A stretch of DNA of 64,000 nucleotides, taken from the NCBI RefSeq assembly GCF_001644575.1, contig NZ_CP015596.1:2108001-2172000 (forward strand), given 5' to 3'. Under the pieces are notes generated by a model, which saw nothing but the letters and a program-made list of their open reading frames with translations, ran no database searches and was not told the DNA's origin. This stretch comes from Mycobacterium adipatum. Its GTDB lineage: Bacteria > Actinomycetota > Actinomycetes > Mycobacteriales > Mycobacteriaceae. The position numbers and the translations under genes were made by a program. This document shows positions 33,347 through 41,637 of this stretch, one piece after another (position 1 is the first letter of the stretch; each line of letters starts with the position of its first letter).

Positions 33347-34468
33347 GTGGGTGCGGACTTCGACATCGAGTCATCCGGGTTGCTCGACGGGCTGGAGGGT
33401 GCGGCCAGGGCCGAGCGCGCCGAGCTCATACCGTGGCTGCTCGAGCACGGGGTGACCGTCCAGCAGATCCGGGAGTCCTACGCGCCGGTGCTGTTGGCCT
33501 CGCGCCGCATGCTCGGCGACGACGGCGACTACGTCTCGGCACGCGAGATCTGCGAGCACACCGGGATCGATCTCGAGTTGTTGCTCCGCATCCAGCGGGT
33601 GCTCGGGCTGCCCACGGCCGATGATCCCGACGAACGCGTGCACCTGCGCGTTGATGGCGAAATTGCCAAGTACGCAAAATATTTCGTCGATGCGGGTATT
33701 GACCCCGACAACCTGGTGCTGGTGGTGCGGGCGCTGGCCGACGGCTTGTCCAAGACCGCGGAGGCGATGCGGTTCACCTCGATGTCGGCGGTGATGGCGC
33801 CGGGCGTCACCGAGCTCGAGGTGGCGATGTCCTCCGAAGCGCTGCTGCGGCACGTGGGCCCGCTGCTCGGCCCGATGATCCAGGACATGTTGCGCCTGGA
33901 GTTGCGGCGCACGATGGAAACCGAAGCGGTGACGGCGGGGGAGCGGGCCGAGGGCCTGCCGCTGCCGGGTGCCCGCCCGGTGACGGTGGCGTTCGCGGAT
34001 CTGGTGGGTTTCACCCGGCTGGGGGAGGCGGTGCCGCCCGAGGAACTCGAAGGTCTGGCGAATCGTCTCGTGGAGTACACCCATGAGGTGGTGGCCCCGC
34101 CGGTGCGTTTCGTCAAGTCGATCGGCGACGCGGTCATGCTGGTCAGTCCCGACCCGGTCCCGCTGCTGACCGCGATGCTGGCGCTGCTGGACGCCGCCAC
34201 CGTCGACGACGAGTTCCCCAGGCTGCGGGTGGGTTTGGCGTCGGGGATGGCGGTCAGCCGTGCCGGTGACTGGTTCGGCAGCCCGGTCAATCTGGCCAGC
34301 CGGGTCACCGGTGCGGCCCGCCCGGGTGCGCTGCTGGTGACCGAGGCGGTGCGCGAGGCGGTGGGCGACGCGGCCGGTGTCGAATGGTCGTTCGCCGGCG
34401 CGAAGCGGCTGAAGAACATCAAGGACGATGTGAAGGTGTTCCGGGCCCGCCGTTCGGTGTCAGTGTGA
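33347..34468 (+). CDS. class III adenylyl cyclase, Rv1264-type (pH-responsive)
   Basis: 373-aa soluble cyclase making cAMP, counterpart of Rv1264 (397 aa). The helical N-terminal domain (about 15-200) is the autoinhibitory module that makes Rv1264 respond to acid pH. The catalytic domain (about 210-365) has all key residues: metal-binding Asp218 (FADLVGFT) and Asp261 (IGDAVML), substrate-specifying Lys257 and Asp308 (adenine preference), and transition-state Asn315 and Arg319 (VNLASRV). It acts as a homodimer. GTG start with a leaderless-type promoter. The last 9 bases overlap the convergent copper ATPase gene. Confidence 0.92.
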   Translation: MGADFDIESSGLLDGLEGAARAERAELIPWLLEHGVTVQQIRESYAPVLLASRRMLGDDGDYVSAREICEHTGIDLELLLRIQRVLGLPTADDPDERVHLRVDGEIAKYAKYFVDAGIDPDNLVLVVRALADGLSKTAEAMRFTSMSAVMAPGVTELEVAMSSEALLRHVGPLLGPMIQDMLRLELRRTMETEAVTAGERAEGLPLPGARPVTVAFADLVGFTRLGEAVPPEELEGLANRLVEYTHEVVAPPVRFVKSIGDAVMLVSPDPVPLLTAMLALLDAATVDDEFPRLRVGLASGMAVSRAGDWFGSPVNLASRVTGAARPGALLVTEAVREAVGDAAGVEWSFAGAKRLKNIKDDVKVFRARRSVSV

Positions 34469-36679
34469 CGAGCGGAACCGGCGCAGCCGCAGGCTGTTGC
34501 TCACCACGAAGACCGAGCTGAAGGCCATGGCGGCGCCGGCGATCAGCGGGTTGAGCAAGCCCACGGCCGCCAGTGGCAGGGCGGCGATGTTATAGGCGAA
34601 CGCCCAGAACAGATTTCCCTTGATGGTGCGCAGGGTGGCCCGGGACAGCCGGATGGCATCGACGGCGGCGCGCAGGTCCCCGCGCACCAACGTGAGATCC
34701 GAGGCTTCGATGGCCACGTCGGTGCCGGTGCCCATCGCCAGGCCGAGATCGGCCTGTGCCAGTGCCGCAGCGTCATTGACACCGTCGCCGACCATCGCGA
34801 CCACGCGGCCCTCGGACTGCAGGCGGGTGATCTCGTCGACCTTGCCCGCCGGCAGCACGTCTGCCACCACCCGCTCGATACCCAGTGTGGCGGCCACCGA
34901 TTCGGCGGCGCGCCGGTTGTCACCGGTCAGCAGCACCGGTGTCAGCCCGAGCTTCCGGAACCCCGAAACGGCTTCGGCGGCATCGTCCTTGATGGTGTCG
35001 GCGACCACGACCACGGCTCGGATCCGCCCGTCGGCGGCGAACCAGATCGGCGTGTGCCCACGTTCGGCGGCCGCGTCGGCCGCGTGTTCCAGTGCGGCGG
35101 GCGGGGTCAACGACCAGTCGTCACGCAACCAGCTCGCCCGTCCTGCCGCGGTGGCTGCTCCGTCCACCACGCCGCTCACGCCGAGTCCGCCGTGATTCTC
35201 GAAATCGGTGACCGCCGGTAGCGTTCCGCGCGCGCCGGCATGGGCTGCGATGGCGCGGGCGATCGGATGCTCCGAGCCGTTCTCCAGGGCGCCGACCCAG
35301 CGGAGAACCTCGTCCGGATTATCGCCGTCGGCGACGTGCACGTCGACCACCGACATGCGTCCGGTCGTCACGGTCCCGGTCTTGTCGAGCACCACGGTGT
35401 CGACCCGCCGGGTCGACTCCAGCACCTGCGGGCCCTTGATCAGGATGCCGAGCTGTGCGCCCCGGCCTGTGCCGACCAGCAGCGCGGTGGGAGTGGCCAG
35501 CCCCAGGGCGCACGGGCACGCGATGATCAGGACGGCGACCGCGGCGGTGAACGCGGCAGCAACCGTTCCCGCACCGAATGCCAACCAGCCCAACAGCGTC
35601 AGCAGCGACAGCACCATCACGATCGGCACGAAGACCGCCGAGACCCGGTCGGCGAGGCGCTGTACCTCCGCTTTGCCGCTCTGGGCCTCCGATACCAGCC
35701 GGGCCATCTGCGCGAGCTGGGTGTCGGCGCCGATGTGGGTCGCGCGGACCTCCAGGCGTCCGCCCGCGTTCACCGTGGCGCCGATGACGTTGTCGCCCTC
35801 GGTCACTTCGACCGGCACCGGCTCCCCGGTCAGCATCGAGGCATCGACTGCGGAGGTGCCCGCGGTGATGACTCCGTCGGTCGCGATCTTCTCGCCGGGG
35901 CGCACCACGAAGATGTCGCCCACGGCGAGTTGGTCGATGGGAATGCGGATTTCGGCACCGGTGTCACGGAGCACCGCGACATCCTTGGCTCCCATGTGCA
36001 GCAATGCCCGCAGCGCCGCACCGGAGCGCCGTTTGGCGCGCGCCTCGAAGTAGCGTCCGGCGAGCAGGAAGGTCGTCACCGCCGCGGCGACTTCCAGGTA
36101 GAGGTGCGGTTCTGAGCTGGTGGAGATCAGTTCGAACGGCATCGTCATCCCGGGCATCCCGGCGTGGGTGAAGAACAGCGCCCACACCGACCACGCGTAG
36201 GCGGCGATCACCCCCACCGAGATGAGGGTGTCCATGGTGGCCGCACCGTGGCGCAGGTTCGTCCACGCGGCCCGGTGGAACGGCCAGGCCCCCCAGACCA
36301 CCACCGGCGAGGCCAGCGTGAACGCCAGCCACTGCCAGTTGGTGAACTGCAGCATCGGCACCATCGACAGCGCCACGACGGGTAGCGTCAACGCCGCCGC
36401 GATCAGCAGTCGCTGACGCCACGGCGCCGACTCGTCGGGTTCGTCGGATCCGATGGTTGCCGTGTCGGTTTCGCGGGGCAGTGCCGCGGTGTAACCGGTG
36501 GCCTCGACGGCCGCCACCAGGTCCTCGGTGGAGACGGTGTCCGGGAACTCGACGCGGGCCTGCTCGGTCGCGAAGTTGACGCTGGCCTGGACACCGTCGA
36601 TGCGGTTGAGTCGCTTCTCGATTCGCGCCGCGCAGGACGCGCAGGTCATCCCGCCGACGTCGAGCGTGAGGGTGCTCAC
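34460..36679 (-). CDS. copper-exporting P1B-type ATPase
   Basis: 739-aa heavy-metal ATPase that pumps Cu(I) out of the cytoplasm. An N-terminal metal-binding domain has [11 protein letters not shown] (Cys13, Cys16). The transmembrane CPC motif ([14 protein letters not shown], near 389) marks copper specificity. The phosphorylation loop is DKTGTVTTG (near 429), followed by the SEHPIARAI locus and [13 protein letters not shown]. The GTG start at 36679 follows GGGAGG by 7 bases. It is the second gene of a copper operon, 12 bases after the CopZ-like gene, under a CsoR/RicR-like operator. It occupies the interval that holds Rv1265-Rv1271c in M. tuberculosis. The exact Ctp paralogue (CtpA/CtpB/CtpV) is not assigned. 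Confidence 0.92.
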   Translation of the reverse strand: MSTLTLDVGGMTCASCAARIEKRLNRIDGVQASVNFATEQARVEFPDTVSTEDLVAAVEATGYTAALPRETDTATIGSDEPDESAPWRQRLLIAAALTLPVVALSMVPMLQFTNWQWLAFTLASPVVVWGAWPFHRAAWTNLRHGAATMDTLISVGVIAAYAWSVWALFFTHAGMPGMTMPFELISTSSEPHLYLEVAAAVTTFLLAGRYFEARAKRRSGAALRALLHMGAKDVAVLRDTGAEIRIPIDQLAVGDIFVVRPGEKIATDGVITAGTSAVDASMLTGEPVPVEVTEGDNVIGATVNAGGRLEVRATHIGADTQLAQMARLVSEAQSGKAEVQRLADRVSAVFVPIVMVLSLLTLLGWLAFGAGTVAAAFTAAVAVLIIACPCALGLATPTALLVGTGRGAQLGILIKGPQVLESTRRVDTVVLDKTGTVTTGRMSVVDVHVADGDNPDEVLRWVGALENGSEHPIARAIAAHAGARGTLPAVTDFENHGGLGVSGVVDGAATAAGRASWLRDDWSLTPPAALEHAADAAAERGHTPIWFAADGRIRAVVVVADTIKDDAAEAVSGFRKLGLTPVLLTGDNRRAAESVAATLGIERVVADVLPAGKVDEITRLQSEGRVVAMVGDGVNDAAALAQADLGLAMGTGTDVAIEASDLTLVRGDLRAAVDAIRLSRATLRTIKGNLFWAFAYNIAALPLAAVGLLNPLIAGAAMAFSSVFVVSNSLRLRRFRSSH

Positions 36680-36691
36680 GTGATCGCCTCC

Positions 36692-36901
36692 CTATGCCGA
36701 CTGCGCGGAACCCACGTCGTACCCGCTGTCCTGGATCGCGGCGGTGACGGCGGCGACATCGTCGGTGCCGGCGACGGTCACCGTGGCGCCGGCCAGATCG
36801 ACATCGACGGCGCTCACCCCGGCCAAGGGGCTGACCGCGGCGGTGATTGCCGACACGCAGTGGCCGCAGCTCATACCGTGGACCTCAAGAACGATGCTCA
36901 T
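36692..36901 (-). CDS. CopZ-like copper chaperone (heavy-metal-associated domain)
   Basis: 69-aa single ferredoxin-like metal-binding domain: VHGMSCGHCVSAITAAV places the CxxC pair at Cys12 and Cys15. It would hand Cu(I) to the adjacent ATPase or to a copper-sensing repressor. ATG 36901 starts exactly at the domain; the longer in-frame version would run through the operator. First gene of the minus-strand copper operon, divergent from the DUF305 lipoprotein. Confidence 0.9.
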   Translation of the reverse strand: MSIVLEVHGMSCGHCVSAITAAVSPLAGVSAVDVDLAGATVTVAGTDDVAAVTAAIQDSGYDVGSAQSA

Positions 36902-36912
36902 GCCGCCATGAT

Positions 36913-36929
36913 ATACCGGTAGGGGGTAT
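36913..36929. promoter_or_regulatory. CsoR/RicR-type copper operator between divergent copper genes
   Basis: ATACCGGTAGGGGGTAT is a 17-bp dyad (ATACC/GGTAT arms around a G/C-rich core), the architecture of copper-sensing CsoR-family operators. It is centred between the CopZ-like gene (start 36901, minus) and the DUF305 lipoprotein (start 36963, plus), so one repressor could control both directions. No CsoR or RicR gene is in the window, so regulation would act from elsewhere. Confidence 0.7.
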
Positions 36930-36962
36930 GGGTAAATAGCCCCGTTCTGCGAGGATGGGCAC

Positions 36963-37592
36963 ATGATGCGCACACCGGCGAAGGCGATCGCGACAGCCGC
37001 GGCCGCCGCACTGCTGCTGGCCGGCTGTACCGATCAACCGGCTCAGACCAGCGGGGACGGTCACACCGAGCATGACCACGGGACCAGTCACAGTGGCAGC
37101 GGTGCCGATCCTGGACCGGGCGCCGAGGGCTCGTCGGCGCACAACGGCGAGGACGTCATGTTCGCCCAGCACATGATCCCGCACCACAGCCAGGCAGTGG
37201 AGATGACCGACATCCTGCTGGCCAAGGATGATGTCGATCCACGCGTGATCGAACTCGCCAAGGAGATCAAGGCCGCGCAGGCTCCCGAGATCGAGCAGAT
37301 GCAGGGCTGGCTGACCAGCTGGGGTAATCCGCCGATGCCGGCGATGGACCACGGCTCGATGGAAGGGATGGTGGCGCCCGCCGATATCGAGAAGCTGAAG
37401 GCAGCGCCCGGCCCCGAAGCCACCAGACTGTTCCTGGACCAGATGATCGGTCACCACGAGGGTGCGATCACCATGGCGCAGAGCGTGATCGACGGCGGTC
37501 GGTTCGAGCCGGCGAAGACCATGGCGCGGGCCATTATCGACAGTCAGCAGCACGAGATCGACGAGATGAAGTCGATTCTGGACTCGCTCTAG
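36963..37592 (+). CDS. DUF305 lipoprotein, probable extracytoplasmic copper binding
   Basis: 209-aa lipoprotein: signal with LLLAGC (Cys22), then a His/Asp/Ser-rich linker (HTEHDHGTSHSG), then two DUF305 units with FAQHMIPHHSQAVEM and FLDQMIGHHEGAITMAQ. A Met/Gly/His-rich segment between them includes MPAMDHGSMEGM. His-His and Met clusters suggest binding of copper outside the membrane. The gene shares a divergent control region, including the copper operator, with the CopZ-ATPase operon. ATG at 36963 or the adjacent 36966. Function inferred from context; DUF305 proteins are not biochemically settled. Confidence 0.82.
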   Translation: MMRTPAKAIATAAAAALLLAGCTDQPAQTSGDGHTEHDHGTSHSGSGADPGPGAEGSSAHNGEDVMFAQHMIPHHSQAVEMTDILLAKDDVDPRVIELAKEIKAAQAPEIEQMQGWLTSWGNPPMPAMDHGSMEGMVAPADIEKLKAAPGPEATRLFLDQMIGHHEGAITMAQSVIDGGRFEPAKTMARAIIDSQQHEIDEMKSILDSL

Positions 37593-37595
37593 GCG

Positions 37596-38471
37596 CTACT
37601 GCACCGGGTAGGTGATGCCCTCCGAGGGCTGCACGATCACGAATCCCTGGCCGTGGAAGGCGACCTGCACCGCCTCGCCGGACCCGCGACCGATCAGCGC
37701 GCCCGCCTTGAAGCTCGTCTTGAGCTGGGTCTGCAGGTTCGCCGACCATGCCACCACCGCATTGGTGTCGGCGAATGTCGGCGCCTCGGCGGCATTGAGC
37801 ACCACCGGCGGTCCGTCGGTGGTCAACGCCACCCACCCGCTACCCCGCAAGGTGGTGTTGAACAGTCCGCCGGTGGCGATGCTGCCGCCCTTCACTCGCT
37901 CGATGTTCCAGTCCAGGCTCGCCGCGAAGGCCAGCACATTCTTGCCGCTGATGGACAGGCCGGAGTTGGTCAGCTGCAGCAGGTGCACGTAGTTGGCCTG
38001 TTCGGCGAGGAAGACGTCGCCCTGGCCCTGGCAGCGCATCAGCGGCAGGCCCTCGCCGGTCAGTGCCTTCTTCAGGAACTTCCCGGCGCCACCGCCCTCG
38101 AAGGCAAAGTCCACGTTGCCCTGGTAGGCGACCATCGAACCCTGCCGCGCCATGAACGGTTCGCCGAGGCGTACCCGCAGCAGCCGCTCGTTCTGCAGGG
38201 CGATCGCCTTGGACTCCTTCTCGCTGAATCGCCCGTCGATCAGGTCGCCGCTGATACCGGTGAACCCGTCGCCCTGCGGTGTCGGCGCCTGGGCCGCAGG
38301 GACCGGGGGTGCACCCTGAGGTTCGTGCTGGTGGGCGGCCGGCGCAGGCGGTGCGCCGAGCGGCGCGGTGTGCACCTGCCCCTGGTGGGAAACCTGATCG
38401 GTCCAGTTCTGGCCGTCATACCAGCGGTACTCGAAGCGGCCCTCGGGATCTCGCAACCATTGACCACTCAC
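37596..38471 (-). CDS. DUF2510 + AIM24 (TspB/DUF124) family protein
   Basis: 291-aa protein in three parts. A short N-terminal DUF2510 motif, WLRDPEGRFEYRWYDGQNW (5-23), is usual on actinobacterial membrane-associated proteins. A Pro/Ala/Gln/His linker follows to about residue 65. The AIM24-like beta-roll fold fills the rest (FMARQGSMVAYQGNVDF, GEGLPLMRCQGQGDVFLAE, GLFNTTLRGSGWVAL, and a Gly-rich end). AIM24 homologues form trimeric beta-rolls; bacterial function is not known. The GTG start at 38471 follows AGAGGAG. Convergent with the DUF305 gene, with 3 bases between the stops. Confidence 0.8.
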   Translation of the reverse strand: MSGQWLRDPEGRFEYRWYDGQNWTDQVSHQGQVHTAPLGAPPAPAAHQHEPQGAPPVPAAQAPTPQGDGFTGISGDLIDGRFSEKESKAIALQNERLLRVRLGEPFMARQGSMVAYQGNVDFAFEGGGAGKFLKKALTGEGLPLMRCQGQGDVFLAEQANYVHLLQLTNSGLSISGKNVLAFAASLDWNIERVKGGSIATGGLFNTTLRGSGWVALTTDGPPVVLNAAEAPTFADTNAVVAWSANLQTQLKTSFKAGALIGRGSGEAVQVAFHGQGFVIVQPSEGITYPVQ

Positions 38472-38537
38472 CGTGCACTCCTCTTCTCGGTCGATTCCAC
38501 GCGTACAGGATCACTCTAGGCTGGCATTCTCTGATGT

Positions 38538-38741
38538 ATGGCAGGTGACGAGATCGATCGCGTGCGGGCCAAGAGCGCGCTGGCAGTAGTCAAAGAGCAT
38601 CCGGGCATGGTGCTGTTCCTCGCCTCCCCGGCGATCATCGCGGTGGCCGCGGTCTGGTGGCTGGCCGGCGCCGCGTGGGCGGGACTGTTGTTGGTGGCGC
38701 TCGTGCTCGGCGGCGGTGTGGTAGCGCTCAAGAAGCGGTAG
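38538..38741 (+). CDS. small two-helix membrane protein
   Basis: 67-aa protein: a charged N-terminal 20 residues, then two hydrophobic segments (about 24-42, VLFLASPAIIAVAAVWWLA, and 45-63, AWAGLLLVALVLGGGVVAL) and a KKR end. The topology would place both ends in the cytoplasm. A TAGGCT -10-like element lies at 38517-38522. No family recognised. The base composition is coding-like and the start is divergent from the AIM24 gene, which supports a real gene. Confidence 0.6.
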   Translation: MAGDEIDRVRAKSALAVVKEHPGMVLFLASPAIIAVAAVWWLAGAAWAGLLLVALVLGGGVVALKKR

Positions 38742-38799
38742 CCGGCGGTGATTCCGGGTTTCGCCGTGTGCGAACGCGGCTCACCCAGCCATGTTACGG

Positions 38800-38813
38800 T
38801 GTAATGATGTAAT
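38800..38813 (+). promoter_or_regulatory. tandem TGTAAT repeat, candidate autoregulatory operator
   Basis: TGTAATGATGTAAT consists of two identical hexamers with an 8-bp period, ending one base before the ATG of the ribbon-helix-helix gene. The local run is strikingly AT-rich for this genome and also contains the dyad ATGAT/ATCAT. Short tandem half-sites of this sort are typical of ribbon-helix-helix repressors, so autoregulation is proposed. Confidence 0.45.
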
Positions 38814-38814
38814 C

Positions 38815-39345
38815 ATGAGACACCATCAACACGGGCGGCGCGGCTCGGCCGACGCCGTCACCGACGCCGCGGAATGGTTTGCCGGGCGCCTGCCCGACGA
38901 CTGGTTCGCCGGTGATCCGACCGTCGTGGTCGATCGCGAAGAAATCACGGTGATCGGGCAGTTGCCCGACACCGACGGCGAGCAGAGCGCCGCCCGGGCG
39001 TCCGGCCGGGTGGCGAAGTTCCGCGAAGAGACCCGCGGGGAACGCATGCGCATCGCCGACGAGGCCCAGGACCGGTTCGGCCGCAAGGTCTCCTGGGGTG
39101 TGCAGGCCGGAGGTGAGCGCACGTTGTTCACCCATATCGCCGTGCCCGTGATGACCAGACTCAAACAGCCGGAGCGCCAGGTGCTGGACACGCTGGTCGA
39201 CGCCGGTGTCGCCCGGTCCCGCTCCGACGCCCTGGCGTGGTCGGTGAAACTGGTCGGCGAGCACACCGAGGAGTGGCTGGCCAGGTTACGTGAGGCGATG
39301 ACGGCGGTCGACGACGTGCGCGCCGAGGGGCCCAACCCGCAGTGA
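38815..39345 (+). CDS. conserved protein with ribbon-helix-helix-like segment
   Basis: 176-aa cytoplasmic protein. The C-terminal part HIAVPVMTRLKQPERQVLD continuing to DAGVARSRSDALAWSVKL (about 107-145) has the ribbon-helix-helix spacing: a short strand with alternating residues, helix, turn with Gly, helix starting SRSDAL. The N-terminal 90 residues have a His/Arg-rich start, then a small alpha/beta region (TVVVDREEITVIGQLP) of unknown fold. ATG 38815 is selected; the upstream in-frame ATG at 38791 would place the repeat inside the gene. No ribosome site, so possibly leaderless. Likely a DNA-binding regulator; partners unknown. Its stop codon lies immediately before the palindromic repeat at 39347. 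Confidence 0.6.
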   Translation: MRHHQHGRRGSADAVTDAAEWFAGRLPDDWFAGDPTVVVDREEITVIGQLPDTDGEQSAARASGRVAKFREETRGERMRIADEAQDRFGRKVSWGVQAGGERTLFTHIAVPVMTRLKQPERQVLDTLVDAGVARSRSDALAWSVKLVGEHTEEWLARLREAMTAVDDVRAEGPNPQ

Positions 39346-39346
39346 T

Positions 39347-39389
39347 TTCGGCGTGATCGGCTGCGCTCACCGCACCCGATCACGCCGAA
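39347..39389. repeat. dispersed intergenic palindrome, copy A (terminator-like)
   Basis: A perfect 14-bp inverted repeat, TTCGGCGTGATCGG (39347-39360) with its complement (39376-39389), encloses the loop CTGCGCTCACCGCAC. It follows the stop of the plus-strand gene at 39345, and its loop and one arm encode the last residues and stop of the convergent oxidoreductase. A second copy with the same loop core lies at 52283-52323. Confidence 0.75.
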
Positions 39390-41562
39390 CTCGCTCGAGT
39401 TTGACGCGGGTACCGCCCAGCGCCGAGGTCTGCGACAACGGATCCAGCGCTGCACCGTCGACCAGTAGATTGCGGTTGACGCCGTAGGTCTGCGGCGCCG
39501 CGCCGGAGCGCGGGTCGAAAACGCGGGAACCCCAACCGTGTTCCATCACCACCAGGCCGCGGCGGGGCCGGTCCGACAGTGCCGCGATGATGTCCACCGA
39601 GCCGATCGCCGATGTCACCCGCACGGTGTCGCCATCGCCGATGCCGAGTGCGGCCGCGTCGTCGGGATGGACGAACACCACATTGCGCTTCCCCGACGGA
39701 TGCAGGCCGGGAAGTTCGTTGAGCCACGAGTTCATCGCGTGGCGGTTGCGTCGATTACCCAGCAGGAAAGGGAACTCCGGGGTGAGTCCCGGGCCCGCGT
39801 CGGCCAGCAGTTCGCGGGTGCGCGCGACGAATTCGGTCGGTGCCACGTGCACCCTCCTGTCCGGTGTCCGCAGCGCTGCCCGGAAATGCCCGTACTCGCG
39901 CGGACCCAGCACCAGGCCGTGCGGGTTGTCGTGCAGATCGCGCCATTTCAGCTTGTGGCCGTTGACCTTCCGCGATGTCAGGATCATCAACCGGTTGATC
40001 CAATGCGGACCGAATGCGAGGGCCGGGCGCCGAGTGAGGGCGGCGACGCGCCGCGAGAACCGGATGACACCGTTGAGGCCGCGTGCACCGAACAGCGGAC
40101 GCTTCATGGCCAGCGCCAGGTCGACGAAGATCCGCCACTCCTCGCGCGCCTGCGGCGGGGGGACGACGGCCCGCGCGCCGAACTGGACGAACGGCTCGTC
40201 GTGCATGCTGCTGGTGAACGCCAGCAGGTCCTCGCGCTCCAGCCAGTGCACCGCGGGCAGCAGCCAGTGTGCATGCCGATGGCTCTCGCGTTGCACGAAA
40301 TCGATGGCCACCAACAGATCCAGCCGTTGCAGGGCGGCATCGAGTCGAGCACCGTCGGGGCCCGATATCACCGGGTTCCCGGAGTTGATCACCAGCGCGC
40401 GGATCCGGCCGGGACCGGGTGTCAGGATTTCACCGGGCAGTTCGGCCAGTGCGTGCGCGCCGGCCACCATCTCGCGGCCGGCGACCCGGCTGCGGTGTGG
40501 TGCGGTCTCGGCCAGGCCGGCCAGTCGCAGCGTGTCGACGTAACCGGGTTCGAACCGGCGGCCCCCGGGCCGATCCATCCGTCCGGTGATGACATTGAGC
40601 ACGTGGCCCAACCATTCGGCGACGGTCCCCGTCTCCTGCAGGGACACGCCCGTCCGGGTGATCGCCATCGCGCCGGGTGCGGTGGCGAAATCTCGCGCCA
40701 ATTGCTCGATCTCATCGCGATCGATATCGCAGCGGTCGGCCAGATCGTCGACATCGCACGAGGCCACCAGCGCGCGGATCTCCGGCATCCCGGTGGCCAG
40801 GTCGGCACAGTCACCGGCATGCTCCAGGCGAGCGTCCAGGATGACCTTGACCATCGCTAGTAGCAGCGCCCAGTCCTGGCCCGGAAGCACGGCCAGATGG
40901 GTGTCGGCCTTGTCAGCGGACTCGGTACGCACCGGGTCGACCACCACGATCCGCGCGCCGCGCCGCTGACGGTCCAGTGCGCGGCGCCACCCGTCGGGCA
41001 CGGATTCCAGCCAATTCCAGGCGCTGACAGCCGGGTTCGCGCCGACCAGCAGGAATAAGTCGCAGTTGTCGATATCGGAGACCGGCACCATCAGGGGCGA
41101 TCCGTACATCGCCTGCGCGACCACGTGCACGGCATTCTGGTCCACCGACCCGACGGCATAGCGGTTGTGGGTGCCGATCGCGTCCAACCAGCCGTTCATG
41201 AACACCAGGTTCGATGACGAGTAGCCGGCCGGGTTGCCGTAGTAGGCGCCCACCGCGTCCGGTCCGTCGGCGTCGATCACACGGTTCATCCGGTCGGCGA
41301 TATCGCGCAATGCCTCGTCCCACGAGGCCTCGACGTAGCGGTCGCCGACCCGCCGCATCGGTGCCACGATGCGGCGCGGATGCTCGACCACCTCTGCCGC
41401 GGTGCGGCCCTTCGCGCAGAAATCGTGCCGGCTGTGCGGGTTCAGTTTGTCCGCGGCGATCTTGCGGACCCGGTTGTCCGCCACGGTGACCTCCACACCG
41501 CACGAGGCCAGGCAGTACCGGCAGAAGGTGTGCACGGTCGTCGTGGATTGGGGACCGGCCAT
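39367..41562 (-). CDS. molybdopterin oxidoreductase (DMSO reductase superfamily)
   Basis: 731-aa molybdo-bis(MGD) enzyme. The N-terminal 4Fe-4S site is CRYCLASC plus FCAKGR (Cys14, 17, 21, 49, with Lys51). Cofactor-binding parts include LLVGANPAVSAWNWLES and VVDPVRTESADKADTHL; the C-terminal dinucleotide-binding domain has FLLGNRRNRHAMNSWLN and VNRNLLVDGAALDPLSQTSA. The place where formate dehydrogenases carry Sec or Cys reads VGSVDQN (138-143), so the metal ligand is probably Ser or Asp and formate is an unlikely substrate. No Tat signal, so cytoplasmic. No partner subunits are adjacent. The last codons (RRDRVR) are encoded inside a palindromic repeat, suggesting the original C-terminus was altered. 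Confidence 0.85.
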   Translation of the reverse strand: MAGPQSTTTVHTFCRYCLASCGVEVTVADNRVRKIAADKLNPHSRHDFCAKGRTAAEVVEHPRRIVAPMRRVGDRYVEASWDEALRDIADRMNRVIDADGPDAVGAYYGNPAGYSSSNLVFMNGWLDAIGTHNRYAVGSVDQNAVHVVAQAMYGSPLMVPVSDIDNCDLFLLVGANPAVSAWNWLESVPDGWRRALDRQRRGARIVVVDPVRTESADKADTHLAVLPGQDWALLLAMVKVILDARLEHAGDCADLATGMPEIRALVASCDVDDLADRCDIDRDEIEQLARDFATAPGAMAITRTGVSLQETGTVAEWLGHVLNVITGRMDRPGGRRFEPGYVDTLRLAGLAETAPHRSRVAGREMVAGAHALAELPGEILTPGPGRIRALVINSGNPVISGPDGARLDAALQRLDLLVAIDFVQRESHRHAHWLLPAVHWLEREDLLAFTSSMHDEPFVQFGARAVVPPPQAREEWRIFVDLALAMKRPLFGARGLNGVIRFSRRVAALTRRPALAFGPHWINRLMILTSRKVNGHKLKWRDLHDNPHGLVLGPREYGHFRAALRTPDRRVHVAPTEFVARTRELLADAGPGLTPEFPFLLGNRRNRHAMNSWLNELPGLHPSGKRNVVFVHPDDAAALGIGDGDTVRVTSAIGSVDIIAALSDRPRRGLVVMEHGWGSRVFDPRSGAAPQTYGVNRNLLVDGAALDPLSQTSALGGTRVKLERVRRDRVR

Positions 41563-41637
41563 ATCTGCATACTGCCCAACGGGTTCCGGCGCTGTCCGGG
41601 GATTGGAATTGAGCAGACCGCTTGATGGCCGGTCCAG

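Noticed and set aside
39367..41562. Selenocysteine or Cys-type formate dehydrogenase
   Set aside because: No in-frame TGA and no Cys in the metal-ligand region; no SECIS-like hairpin following a TGA codon.
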